Below are positions 42,817 through 51,746 of a DNA stretch of 64,000 bases, piece by piece. The stretch is from contig NZ_LAZX01000081.1 in assembly GCF_000980895.1 (NCBI RefSeq), forward strand, positions 1-64,000. Reading direction: 5' to 3'. This stretch comes from Sphingomonas sp. Ag1 (GTDB taxonomy: Bacteria > Pseudomonadota > Alphaproteobacteria > Sphingomonadales > Sphingomonadaceae). The notes under the pieces were generated by a model. That model made no database searches and was not told where the DNA came from. It saw only the letters and a program-made list of their open reading frames with translations. Position 1 is the first letter of the stretch, and each line of letters opens with the position of its first letter. The position numbers and the translations under genes were made by a program.

Positions 42817-43816
42817 GGGCGGCGGCATCGCGCTGGACGCACAGGCCGATGGCCGCGATGCGATCAACGCCGGCGTAGGGTTCCTTTTCGAGTTCGTCCC
42901 CGAAGATGTCGGGATCGAGCAGGCGGTAATCGTAGCGATAGCCCGTCGCCGGCATTGCCTCACGCAGCGCCTCGCGCACCACGTCGCGCCCGGCCACGAT
43001 CGACACGCCGGTGTGCATGACGAAGCGGCCGCCGGGCGCCAGCTTCTCGATCGCCATCAGCGTCCAGTCGAGCGAGAGTTTGCCGCCGTACAGGTCGCCC
43101 CCGTCGCGATAGGCGCGGCGATCGGGGTCGATCATGAAGGGCGGGTGGGTGACGATCAGGTCGAAGCGGCCGTCGACTTCCGCCGGGGTGCCGGCGAGTG
43201 CGGTGCGGTGGTCGATTGCGGCAAAGGTGGCGTTCACCGACGCGAGCGATAGCGCCTTCGGGTTGATGTCCGCCAGCGTCAACGTGGCATTGCCGTGCAG
43301 CGATGCGGCGATGATCCCGCCTACGCCGGCGCCGGCGCCGTAATCGAGGATCCGCGCGTCGCTGGGCAGGCCGGCGAGGTTGCGCGAGATATAGTCGGCA
43401 AAGCGATAGCTGTCGGGGCCGAGGAAGACCGAATCCCGCTCGCTGGTCGGGTAGCTGGAATGCACGAACAGGCGGCCGAGCACGTTCGACACGCGCACCT
43501 TGGCGACCAGCAGTCCGTCGCGGCGACGTGTCAGCAGCCCGGCCGCGTCGAGTGCATCGACGATGGCGTGCGGAAGGTCGTCCCGCCGGCACGGCAGCGA
43601 CCAGCCGAGCAGGTCCGCCACGGTGGTGCCGACCTGTCGGTCGGCCCGTGACAGGACGCGGGCTTGCGATGCCGGTGTCGGTGCGATGAAGTCATAGTGG
43701 ATGGAGCGCAGATGCTCCAGAAGTTCAAGCAACGCGGTGCGCGGCGCATCGTCAAGAACACCCGCGCTGTGGCTTTGGTCATTGATCGCCGACTCATTTA
43801 CATAGATCAAGTTCAT
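42809..43816 (-). CDS. Class I SAM-dependent methyltransferase (HemK/RsmC-like)
   Basis: 335 aa. The Rossmann SAM motif ARILDYGAGAGVGGIIAA (about residues 150-167), the acidic motif LADINPKALSLASVNATF and the catalytic THPPFM (NPPF/Y type, about 227-232, Thr replacing Asn) place it with MTS/HemK-like enzymes that methylate glutamine or adenine amines in proteins or nucleic acids. The N-terminal third (ELLEHLRSIHYDF...) is an added helical domain. Thr for Asn in the NPPF motif is unusual. The target is unknown. It is first in an operon with the 40-aa protein and DUF2243. Confidence 0.85.
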   Translation of the reverse strand: MNLIYVNESAINDQSHSAGVLDDAPRTALLELLEHLRSIHYDFIAPTPASQARVLSRADRQVGTTVADLLGWSLPCRRDDLPHAIVDALDAAGLLTRRRDGLLVAKVRVSNVLGRLFVHSSYPTSERDSVFLGPDSYRFADYISRNLAGLPSDARILDYGAGAGVGGIIAASLHGNATLTLADINPKALSLASVNATFAAIDHRTALAGTPAEVDGRFDLIVTHPPFMIDPDRRAYRDGGDLYGGKLSLDWTLMAIEKLAPGGRFVMHTGVSIVAGRDVVREALREAMPATGYRYDYRLLDPDIFGDELEKEPYAGVDRIAAIGLCVQRDAAAHE

Positions 43817-44140
43817 GTTTTCAGGCCGGAAGTTTCCTGTTCGGGACCAACAGGACGGGCGCGCCTTCGTTCCGGTACATTAACACTGATCTCCATCAGC
43901 ATGACGGAAAGACAGGCAGGTCGGGGAAACATAAATCATAGAGACTAGTGTATGTTGCACTAGGTTGGCGACTGACCAAGTAAACGAAGGGACAGGAAAA
44001 CAAGCAAGACGCACTTGATAACTTGGATTGCAATACGGGAACGTGCGCGGACAATAATGTTTGTTCCCCGGACAGATGCCGCGGTGAAAGCCGGCGTTCA
44101 GGCTTAAGAAGACGCACCGGGCAAGGGAGGCATCCGCGCC
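43817..44140. promoter_or_regulatory. Divergent promoter region with inverted repeat
   Basis: 324 nt between the methyltransferase and the dehydrogenase gene. CTAGTG - TATGTTG - CACTAG at 43945-43963 is a perfect 6-bp inverted repeat with 7-nt centre, the best operator candidate. The region is AT-richer than the neighbours. No gene is seen in it. Confidence 0.45.
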
Positions 44141-45193
44141 ATGAAGGCTGCACTGAAGACCGCCGAAGGCACGTTTGCTTTGATCGAGGTGGAACGCCCA
44201 ATCATCCCGGCGCCCAACTTCGTATTGGCCCGCGTTCGCGTGGCAGGAATCTGCGGGACGGACCTGCGCCACTGGAAGAAGCACGATCCCGCGCTGGAAT
44301 GCCATATCATGGGGCATGAGCTGGCGGGTGAAGTCGTCGAGGTGGGCGCGGACGTCAGCAACGTGAAGCCAGGCGACCGCGTCGTCATCGAGACGGTGAT
44401 GGGCGACGGCGTCTGCGAATACTGCCGCGTACAGCGCTACAACATCTGCGAGCACCTGTATGACGTGCGCACCAGGTACGTCTCGCGCGCCTATGCCGAA
44501 TATGTGTCGGGACCGGCGGAGAAATTCTACCCGCTCCCCGATCATGTCAGCTTCGAGGAAGCATCGTTGATCGATACCTTCTCGGTGTGCCTGCATGCGC
44601 AGCATCTCTCGGGACTGGGCATCAACGACAAGGTCGCGGTGATCGGCGCCGGGCCGATCGGTCTCGGGCAGATGATGCTCGCCAAGGCGAGCGGGGCGGA
44701 CGTGATCATCTGCGACAAGGTGGCGAGTTCGCTGGACTTGGCACGCGAGCTTGGGGCGGATGCGGTCGTTGATAGTGGCCGCGAGGATGCGGTCGAGCGC
44801 GTCAGGGCTTTCACCGGTGGCAAGGGGGCGGACATCGTCTTCGAATGTGCAGGCGGCGACGCCATGCCGACGACCTTGCCGCAGGCAACGAAGATGGTGC
44901 GCCGCGCGGGCAAGGTGGTGATCGTCGGCGGCTTCGACGCTGGCGAGACGAGCATCCCGCTGGAATGGCAGCGGCTGCAGATGAGCGAGATTCAGCTGAT
45001 CCTCAGCGCCAGCTTCGCTATGCACGATATCTATCGCGAACAGGGCATGGTGCTGGATCTGATCGCCAAGGGGCGCATCGACGTAAAAAGGATGATCACC
45101 CACCGTTTCCCGCTGGATCGCATCAACGAGGCATTCGACACGGCACAGCGCAAGGAGGAGACCGGGGCGGTGTTCGTCGCCATCACGATCTGA
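44141..45193 (+). CDS. Zinc-dependent alcohol dehydrogenase (MDR, threonine/sorbitol dehydrogenase-like)
   Basis: 350-aa medium-chain dehydrogenase. The catalytic zinc site is in AGICGTDLRHW (Cys38) and MGHELAGEV (His, Glu near 59-60). The structural zinc loop is reduced: CEYCRVQRYNIC has three cysteines with shorter spacing than the usual four. The coenzyme motif is VIGAGPIGLGQMMLAKASGADVIICD, with Asp after the second strand, favouring NAD. IDTFSVCLHAQHLSG and QRLQMSEIQLILSASF follow. It would oxidise a polyol or secondary alcohol. It stands alone with its own upstream region. Confidence 0.88.
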   Translation: MKAALKTAEGTFALIEVERPIIPAPNFVLARVRVAGICGTDLRHWKKHDPALECHIMGHELAGEVVEVGADVSNVKPGDRVVIETVMGDGVCEYCRVQRYNICEHLYDVRTRYVSRAYAEYVSGPAEKFYPLPDHVSFEEASLIDTFSVCLHAQHLSGLGINDKVAVIGAGPIGLGQMMLAKASGADVIICDKVASSLDLARELGADAVVDSGREDAVERVRAFTGGKGADIVFECAGGDAMPTTLPQATKMVRRAGKVVIVGGFDAGETSIPLEWQRLQMSEIQLILSASFAMHDIYREQGMVLDLIAKGRIDVKRMITHRFPLDRINEAFDTAQRKEETGAVFVAITI

Positions 45194-45373
45194 GCGCACC
45201 GGGAAAGTAATCGCGTGCGGCCGAGGTGAAGCCTGGCGCACCGGTTTCAAGCACGGGCGTCGTGTTCATTCGATCTTTCCCCGGTCCTTAGATCGTCCTC
45301 CGCACCTCACTGTAACCCCGCCCTCCGGCCGCTCGTTCAGCGAAACGACATGACGCCTGCGTTACGATCCCTC

Positions 45374-45958
45374 ATGCCGATCCGCCTTTCCCCGCTCTCG
45401 CTCTGCCTCGTCACTGCCCTTGCCGCCGGATCGCTGCCCGCCGCCGCGCAGGTGATCGGCGCGCCGCCGGCGATCCGCACCATCGACATCCCGCCCTCGC
45501 GCATCGCGCCGCCGGAGGCCGCGCCGCAGGAAGCAGAAGCCTTCCCAGAGGCGCAGCCCGCCGCGGTCGAGACCCCGCGCGCCGGCGGACTGGTGCTCGA
45601 CCTGCCGCGCACCGGTGCCTCGGACACGCGCGTGCCGCCGCCGCCCACCGCCCCCAGCGCCGAACAGCTCGCGATGGAGGCGATCGCTGCGGCCGAGGCG
45701 GAGAAGCTGCGCCAGGTGAACAGCGCGCAGCTTTCCGCCGCGCAGGCGCAGCTTGACCGGATCGCCGCCGACAAGGCCGCGCAGCAGGAGCGGCTGGCCC
45801 GCTATCGTACGGAGGCCGCTGCCCATGCCGCGGCAATGTCGGACTATGCGGCGCAGCTCGCGGCCGCCCGTGCCGACCGCGAACGGTGGGAGGCGGATGT
45901 CGCTGCCTGCCGCGCCGGCGACCGGCTGCGCTGCGGCGTCACCGACGGCCGCCGTTAG
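45374..45958 (+). CDS. Exported Ala-rich coiled-coil protein of unknown function
   Basis: 194 aa from ATG 45374; ATG 45350 is an in-frame alternative and neither has a clear ribosome site. Signal peptide MPIRLSPLSLCLVTALAAGSLPAAAQ. The middle (residues about 95-175) is a long Ala/Gln/Arg/Glu helix (LAMEAIAAAEAEKLRQVNSAQLSAAQAQLDRIAADKAAQQERLARYR), probably a coiled coil, and the end holds CRAGDRLRCG with a possible disulfide. It may be a periplasmic scaffold. I recognise no family. It converges with the porin gene. Confidence 0.7.
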   Translation: MPIRLSPLSLCLVTALAAGSLPAAAQVIGAPPAIRTIDIPPSRIAPPEAAPQEAEAFPEAQPAAVETPRAGGLVLDLPRTGASDTRVPPPPTAPSAEQLAMEAIAAAEAEKLRQVNSAQLSAAQAQLDRIAADKAAQQERLARYRTEAAAHAAAMSDYAAQLAAARADRERWEADVAACRAGDRLRCGVTDGRR

Positions 45959-45982
45959 GGCGCTCACCGCAACGCGGCCGGC

Positions 45983-47218
45983 TCAATAGGCCCAGTCGAG
46001 CTGCACCCACGTCTTGTCGGTGTCGGTCGCGAACGTATCGGCGCGGTAGCGTGCGTGGCGCAGTGAGAAGAGCGCGCGGCGCACCTTCACGCTGGCGATG
46101 AGGTCAATTTCCGTCCCGTAGCGCTGCCCCAGCCGGTCGCTGCGAAAGCGATGCCACGTGCCCGACAGCGAGATCGCATCCGCGCCCAGCACCTCCTTCA
46201 CACCATAGCCGCCGCCGACATACAGGTCGCGCACGCCATTGGGCGGCGTGGTCAGGAACTTGTCGGCCCAGCCCTGGAACTTGAAATTGGTGCCAAGCGG
46301 CGTCTGGAAGCTGGTGAAGGCCACGCCGTCGTCCGCGCCCAGCACTTCATAGCCCGCGTTGAGCGACCAGCCCGATACCGACAGCGTCGCATCGGCGAGA
46401 TAGTAATTGGCGGCATAGCGATTGGGGTTGCGGTGCCAGTCGCTTTGCCGCGCATAGCTCAATTGCCAGGCAAGCTTCGCCGCCTGCGTCAGGGCGGTCG
46501 ATCCCGCCAGCCGCGCGCCATAGCTCTGGCTGGACAGGCGATAGCCCTGCACCGCCGCCTCGTCCTGATCGACCAGATAGGCAAAGCCGGTGAGCGTGCC
46601 GACCGGCGTCGCATAGGAGAGGTTGGCGAATACATTGTCGCCGCCGATGCTGGGCTGGCGCGCGCCGGTGCCGTTGATCCCCCAGATGGTCCGCACGTTC
46701 CAGGCATAGGTCACGTCCAGCTTCAGCTTGGGCAGCGGCGTCAGCACCGTGCGCACCGCGTCGAACGTCTGCGCATTGTCGCGGAAGCCGACATTGCCGA
46801 CGAAGCGTTCGTCGTCGAGCGCGATGACCTGCCGACCCGCCGTCACCGACACGGCATCGTCCTGGTAGCGAAGCTGCGCGCGGTAGAGCGCGATGTTCTG
46901 CGGATCGGCGATCAGCGGGCGGTTGGCGAGCCCGGTCACGCCGTCATAATAACGGTCGATCGCGGCCAGCGTGCCCTGCGCCTCGACCAGCGCGCTGAAC
47001 GGGCCGCGGGTCGCCTCCACGCCGGTGCGCAGGCGGATGGTGAGCGCGTCGGCATCGCGCGGCTGCCCGTCCTCGTCGACATGTTCGTAGCGCACCCGCG
47101 CATCGACCAGCGGCTTCATCTCGACCTGCTGAGCGGTGGCCGGCGCGGCGGCGGCCAGCGTGCAGGCGGCAAGCGTGGGCGGAACGAGGGCGGCGATCGA
47201 TCCGGGGATGTGCTTCAC
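45983..47218 (-). CDS. AlgE-like outer-membrane channel (alginate export family)
   Basis: 411 aa with signal peptide (MKHIPGSIAALVPPTLAACTLAAAAPATAQ) and an Alginate_exp-type beta barrel: VEMKPLVDARVRYEHVDEDGQ near the start, TVGLRTGVEATRG-like strands, FDAVRTVLTPLPKLKLDVTYAWNVRTIWG and a terminal aromatic W-V-Q-L-D-W-A-Y. Despite the name, most family members are channels of unknown substrate and no alginate genes are in the window. It lies 84 nt downstream of the last nar-operon gene in the same direction, so it may be the outer-membrane route for nitrate or nitrite (inference). A GC hairpin at 47255-47273 may separate the transcripts. Confidence 0.85.
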   Translation of the reverse strand: MKHIPGSIAALVPPTLAACTLAAAAPATAQQVEMKPLVDARVRYEHVDEDGQPRDADALTIRLRTGVEATRGPFSALVEAQGTLAAIDRYYDGVTGLANRPLIADPQNIALYRAQLRYQDDAVSVTAGRQVIALDDERFVGNVGFRDNAQTFDAVRTVLTPLPKLKLDVTYAWNVRTIWGINGTGARQPSIGGDNVFANLSYATPVGTLTGFAYLVDQDEAAVQGYRLSSQSYGARLAGSTALTQAAKLAWQLSYARQSDWHRNPNRYAANYYLADATLSVSGWSLNAGYEVLGADDGVAFTSFQTPLGTNFKFQGWADKFLTTPPNGVRDLYVGGGYGVKEVLGADAISLSGTWHRFRSDRLGQRYGTEIDLIASVKVRRALFSLRHARYRADTFATDTDKTWVQLDWAY

Positions 47219-47254
47219 GGCAAACTCCTCGATCGGGCAGGGAAGCGGATCGCA

Positions 47255-47273
47255 CCGCGCCGCCCCGGCGCGG
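47255..47273. terminator. GC hairpin between nar operon and porin gene
   Basis: CCGCGCC / GGCGCGG, 7-bp stem with loop GCCCC, between the 64-aa gene and the porin start. A terminator or attenuator of the nar operon is possible. There is no T-tract. Confidence 0.4.
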
Positions 47274-47301
47274 GAACGGGGCGGGGGCGGGGTGGGGGCC
47301 T

Positions 47302-47496
47302 TCAGATGATGAGATAGCCGGTGACGACCAGGCAGATCGCCAGGACGATCAGCCAGATCACCGGCCAGCCTTCGCCCTCCCCCTCGGTCGCCGATGCGGT
47401 GTCGATCGGCGCCGGCGAACTCGTCTGGGTATCATATTGGGTTTCGGTGCCCCGCTTCATCGCGGGGTTGATCTGATTCTTGGGGGTGTCAGCCAT
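47302..47496 (-). CDS. Small single-pass membrane protein at nar operon end
   Basis: 64 aa: a soluble Gln/Thr/Ser-rich N-terminus (MADTPKNQINPAMKRG...) and a C-terminal membrane helix WPVIWLIVLAICLVVTGYLII, giving a tail-anchored layout. Its ATG overlaps the preceding 109-aa gene by 8 nt, so it belongs to the operon. No family is recognised. Such a small protein could sit beside NarI or the parvulin, but this is only suggested by position. Confidence 0.7.
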   Translation of the reverse strand: MADTPKNQINPAMKRGTETQYDTQTSSPAPIDTASATEGEGEGWPVIWLIVLAICLVVTGYLII

Positions 47497-47818
47497 GGGT
47501 CGCTCCGGCCTGATGAGTGTCCGAATGGGCGCGGCAGGCGGGCGCGGTCAGCCGCCAGTGGACCATCGCCGCAAGGCAGGTGGTGCCGGGGTCCTGGCTG
47601 TCGCGAAGCCCAGACATCAGCGTCGCCCAATCCTCCTCGCCCGCCAGCCGGGTGAAATCGGCGATCGCCATGCGCGCATAGCCCGACACGCTGATCCCCA
47701 GCCGCCCGGCCGCGTCGGCGGCCTCCCCGGCGAGCGCCGGATCGGTACGGCCGAGCCATTGTTCGAGCCCCGCCGACGAGCGGCGCGCGGCGGCGAGCGT
47801 GTCGCCCAACGTCGGCAT
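47489..47818 (-). CDS. 109-aa nar-operon protein of unknown function
   Basis: 109 aa from ATG 47818, which overlaps by one base the stop of a 10-codon frame starting at 47850. The peptide is helical (SSAGLEQWLGRTDPALAGEAADAAGRLG, YARMAIADFTRLAGEEDWATLMSGLRD) with two Cys (TTCLAAMVHWRLTAPAC) near the end. No signal or membrane segment. It is between the parvulin and the 64-aa gene. Its place in the operon suggests help in nitrate reductase maturation, without direct evidence. Confidence 0.7.
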   Translation of the reverse strand: MPTLGDTLAAARRSSAGLEQWLGRTDPALAGEAADAAGRLGISVSGYARMAIADFTRLAGEEDWATLMSGLRDSQDPGTTCLAAMVHWRLTAPACRAHSDTHQAGATHG

Positions 47819-47849
47819 CAGCCGGCGTCCGTTTCGACCAGCGTCGGCA

Positions 47850-48737
47850 TCAGTCCGCGCCGATCCTGATGCCCTCGACATTCCCGCGCTCGGCAAGCGC
47901 GGAGATGTAGCGGGCCGAGGCCATGGTCCAGCTGCGCGCCTCCAGCATCTCGGCGATCTTCGGCTGTACCACCTCGAATGGAAGGACCTGCCCCGGCACG
48001 CGGCGATGCAGCCGCAGCACGTGCCAGCCGAAGCGCGATCGCACCGGGCGCGGCGTGATCGTCCCGCCGGCCAGCCGCTCCAGCGCCTCGTGCACTTCGC
48101 TGACCAGTTCACCGCGCCGCACCTGGCCCAATGATCCGTCCTGCTGCGCCGAGGGGCAGGTGGAACAGGCGCGCGCGGCGACGGCGAAGGCGGTGGGATC
48201 GTCGCCGACGGTCTGCGCGATCTCGAACGCGCGCCGCTCCGCCGCGGTCCAGGCGGCAGCGTCGTCGCCCTCCGGCTCGATCAGGATATGCGCGGCGTCG
48301 AACAGGTCCGGCGTGCGCAGCCGCTGGCGGTTGGCGGCATAATAGCGCCGGCATTCGGCCTCGTCGGGAAGCTCCGGGCGGACCGCCTGTTCCAGCACGC
48401 CGCGGATCAGCGCATCCTCCTCCGGCTCGACGCGGCCGGCCTCATCCTCCTCGGGTTCGGCGACCAGATCGAGCCGGCGCGCCTCCTGCAGCAGCAATTC
48501 GCGCACCGCCAGCGCGCGCGCCGCCTCGGTCCAGGCGGTTTCCATGTCGGGCGCGGGGTGATGCTGGATTTCCTGCGCGATGCTTTCGGGATCGATCTCC
48601 ACGCCATTGACCCGCACGTCGCCGAAGCTGGGGGGCGGGGGGAGGAGGGGTTCGGCCCCGCCGCACCCGCCGCTGGCACAGGCCGACGGCATTGCCGGGC
48701 GGGGGGTGAGATCGAGCGTGTCTGCCTGCCGTGTCAT
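47850..48737 (-). CDS. Parvulin-type peptidylprolyl isomerase of nar operon
   Basis: 295 aa. ATG 48737 overlaps the narI stop. The N-terminal part (residues about 1-130) has a Pro-rich start and SurA/NifM-like helices (NGVEIDPESIAQEIQHH, ARALAVRELLLQEARRLDL, RPELPDEAECRRYYAANRQRLR). The parvulin domain follows (FDAAHILIEP, DDPTAFAVAARACSTCPSAQQDGSLGQVRRGELVSEVHEALERL, RFGWHVLRLHRRVPG), and FGWHV is the C-terminal signature. Related nar operons carry such an isomerase, presumed to help NarG or NarI fold. There is no signal peptide, so it acts in the cytoplasm. Confidence 0.88.
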   Translation of the reverse strand: MTRQADTLDLTPRPAMPSACASGGCGGAEPLLPPPPSFGDVRVNGVEIDPESIAQEIQHHPAPDMETAWTEAARALAVRELLLQEARRLDLVAEPEEDEAGRVEPEEDALIRGVLEQAVRPELPDEAECRRYYAANRQRLRTPDLFDAAHILIEPEGDDAAAWTAAERRAFEIAQTVGDDPTAFAVAARACSTCPSAQQDGSLGQVRRGELVSEVHEALERLAGGTITPRPVRSRFGWHVLRLHRRVPGQVLPFEVVQPKIAEMLEARSWTMASARYISALAERGNVEGIRIGAD

Positions 48738-49528
48738 ATCGCCTGGCTCTCCTCGGCCTGCTGACGAAGCATCGTGTCGCCGCCATAGCTCGCCGCGCCG
48801 CCCGCCGGCCCGCGGGTGGGCGAGAGATAGCGTTTGCCGATCGGCATCCGCGACCGGACGATCTGATAGCCGGGGCGGAACAGGAACCAGACCGGCGCGC
48901 TCCAGATATGCACCAGCCGGGTGAACGGCGTGATGAGGAACAGCGTCAGCCCCAGGATGATGTGCAGCTTGTAAACCAGCGCCACGTCGGCGATTTCCTC
49001 CGGCGCGCCGGGGTTCAGCGTCAGGATGCCGTTTGCCCAGTTCATGAACCGAAGCATCTCGCTGCCGTCGAGGTGGCGGATCGTCCAAAAGGTGGTGAGG
49101 ATGCCCAGCGTCAGCTGGCACCAGATCAGCACCAGCACCGCGATGTCGCCCCACGACGAACTGCGCCAGATGCGCGGATCGACCAGCCGGCGGTGCAGCA
49201 GCAGGGTGCAGCCGATATAGGCCATGACCCCGGCGATGCCGCCGACGATCAGCGCGGCGAGCTGCTTGAACTCATGCCCGATCCCCAGCCGGTCGATCAC
49301 CGTCGCCGGGGTCAGCAGCCCGACGAAATGGCCGAACAGCAGGATCAGCAGCCCCATGTGGAACAGGTTCGATCCGAGCACCATCTGGCGGCGGCGCAGG
49401 AACTGGCTCGACTGCGATCGCCAGCTGAACTGGCTGGCGTCGAAGCGCAGGATGCTGCCGACGATCAGCACGGTGACGGCGAGATACGGGTACCAGCCGA
49501 ATGCGAGTTGGTTGATGAACGCGTTCAT
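48734..49528 (-). CDS. narI: Respiratory nitrate reductase gamma subunit (cytochrome b)
   Basis: 264-aa inner-membrane quinol oxidase subunit that passes electrons to NarH. About five hydrophobic helices: FINQLAFGWYPYLAVTVLIVGSILRFD; GSNLFHMGLLILLFGHFVGLL; VLIWCQLTLGILTTFWTI; VYKLHIILGLTLFLITPFTRLVHIWSAP. Histidines in NLFHMG, FGHFVG, YKLHII and RLVHIW are the expected ligands of the two hemes b. The start overlaps the narJ stop by 4 nt. The C-terminal tail (YLSPTRGPAGGAASYGGD) is longer than in E. coli. Confidence 0.95.
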   Translation of the reverse strand: MNAFINQLAFGWYPYLAVTVLIVGSILRFDASQFSWRSQSSQFLRRRQMVLGSNLFHMGLLILLFGHFVGLLTPATVIDRLGIGHEFKQLAALIVGGIAGVMAYIGCTLLLHRRLVDPRIWRSSSWGDIAVLVLIWCQLTLGILTTFWTIRHLDGSEMLRFMNWANGILTLNPGAPEEIADVALVYKLHIILGLTLFLITPFTRLVHIWSAPVWFLFRPGYQIVRSRMPIGKRYLSPTRGPAGGAASYGGDTMLRQQAEESQAI

Positions 49529-50219
49529 GCTCCCGTTTCCCTCTTCTGGGCCCGGTTGGAGGCGCGGATCTTGGCGACGACGCCGGTCGGCCCGCCCATG
49601 TCGTGCGCGGCGGAGGCCATGAAGCTGACCGGCGCCTCTTCCCATTCCTCGTCGATCTTTGCCGGATCCTCGGACGGTTGCCGTTCCTTGAGCTCCGCCA
49701 GCGCGCCGGCATCGGGCTTCACCCCGGCCAGCGCGAGCAGCGCGTGGAAGATGCCGGCATAAGGCGCCTCGCGCTCGTCCAGCCGCTCGGCCAGCGCGGC
49801 GAAGACATGCGCCGGCTGGCCCAGGAAGTCGCGCGCCTCGCCGGGCGGCAGGTTGGACGCATATTCCAGGAACACCGGTACGAAATCGGGCAGTTCGCGC
49901 GTGTCGAGCAGCAGCCCGCTGGCGGCATATTGCTGCCCGAGGTCAATCATCGCCTGGCCGCGTTCGCGCCCGTCGCCATGGACATGTTCGAACAGGTGGA
50001 GCGACAGCCGGCGCGAACGGTCGAACAGGTCGCTGTAGGTGATCTGCAGGTCGAGCAGATCGTCGTTCGCCATCGCATCGAGCAGCGGCTGGAGCCGCGC
50101 CAGCACCGGCTTGCGCAGCGCGCCTTCCTCGCGCAGCAGCGCGCCGATCGCGGCGGCATTCTCCTGCAGCTCGGCGGAGGGATAGTCGAGCAGGGCGGCC
50201 AGCGCCTTCAGCGTCATCC

Positions 50220-50223
<4 letters not shown>
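49525..50223 (-). CDS. narJ: Nitrate reductase assembly chaperone
   Basis: 232-aa member of the NarJ/TorD chaperone family, which holds NarG until the molybdenum cofactor and Fe-S clusters are inserted and NarI is ready. LKALAALLDYPSAELQENAAAIGALLREEG opens it, LSLHLFEHVHGDGRERGQAMIDLGQQYAASGL is the family core motif near residues 75-106, and LPDFVPVFLEYASNLPPGEARDFL follows. Length matches E. coli NarJ (236). It overlaps both narH and narI by 4 nt. Confidence 0.95.
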
Positions 50224-51742
<1,519 letters not shown>

Positions 51743-51746
<4 letters not shown>

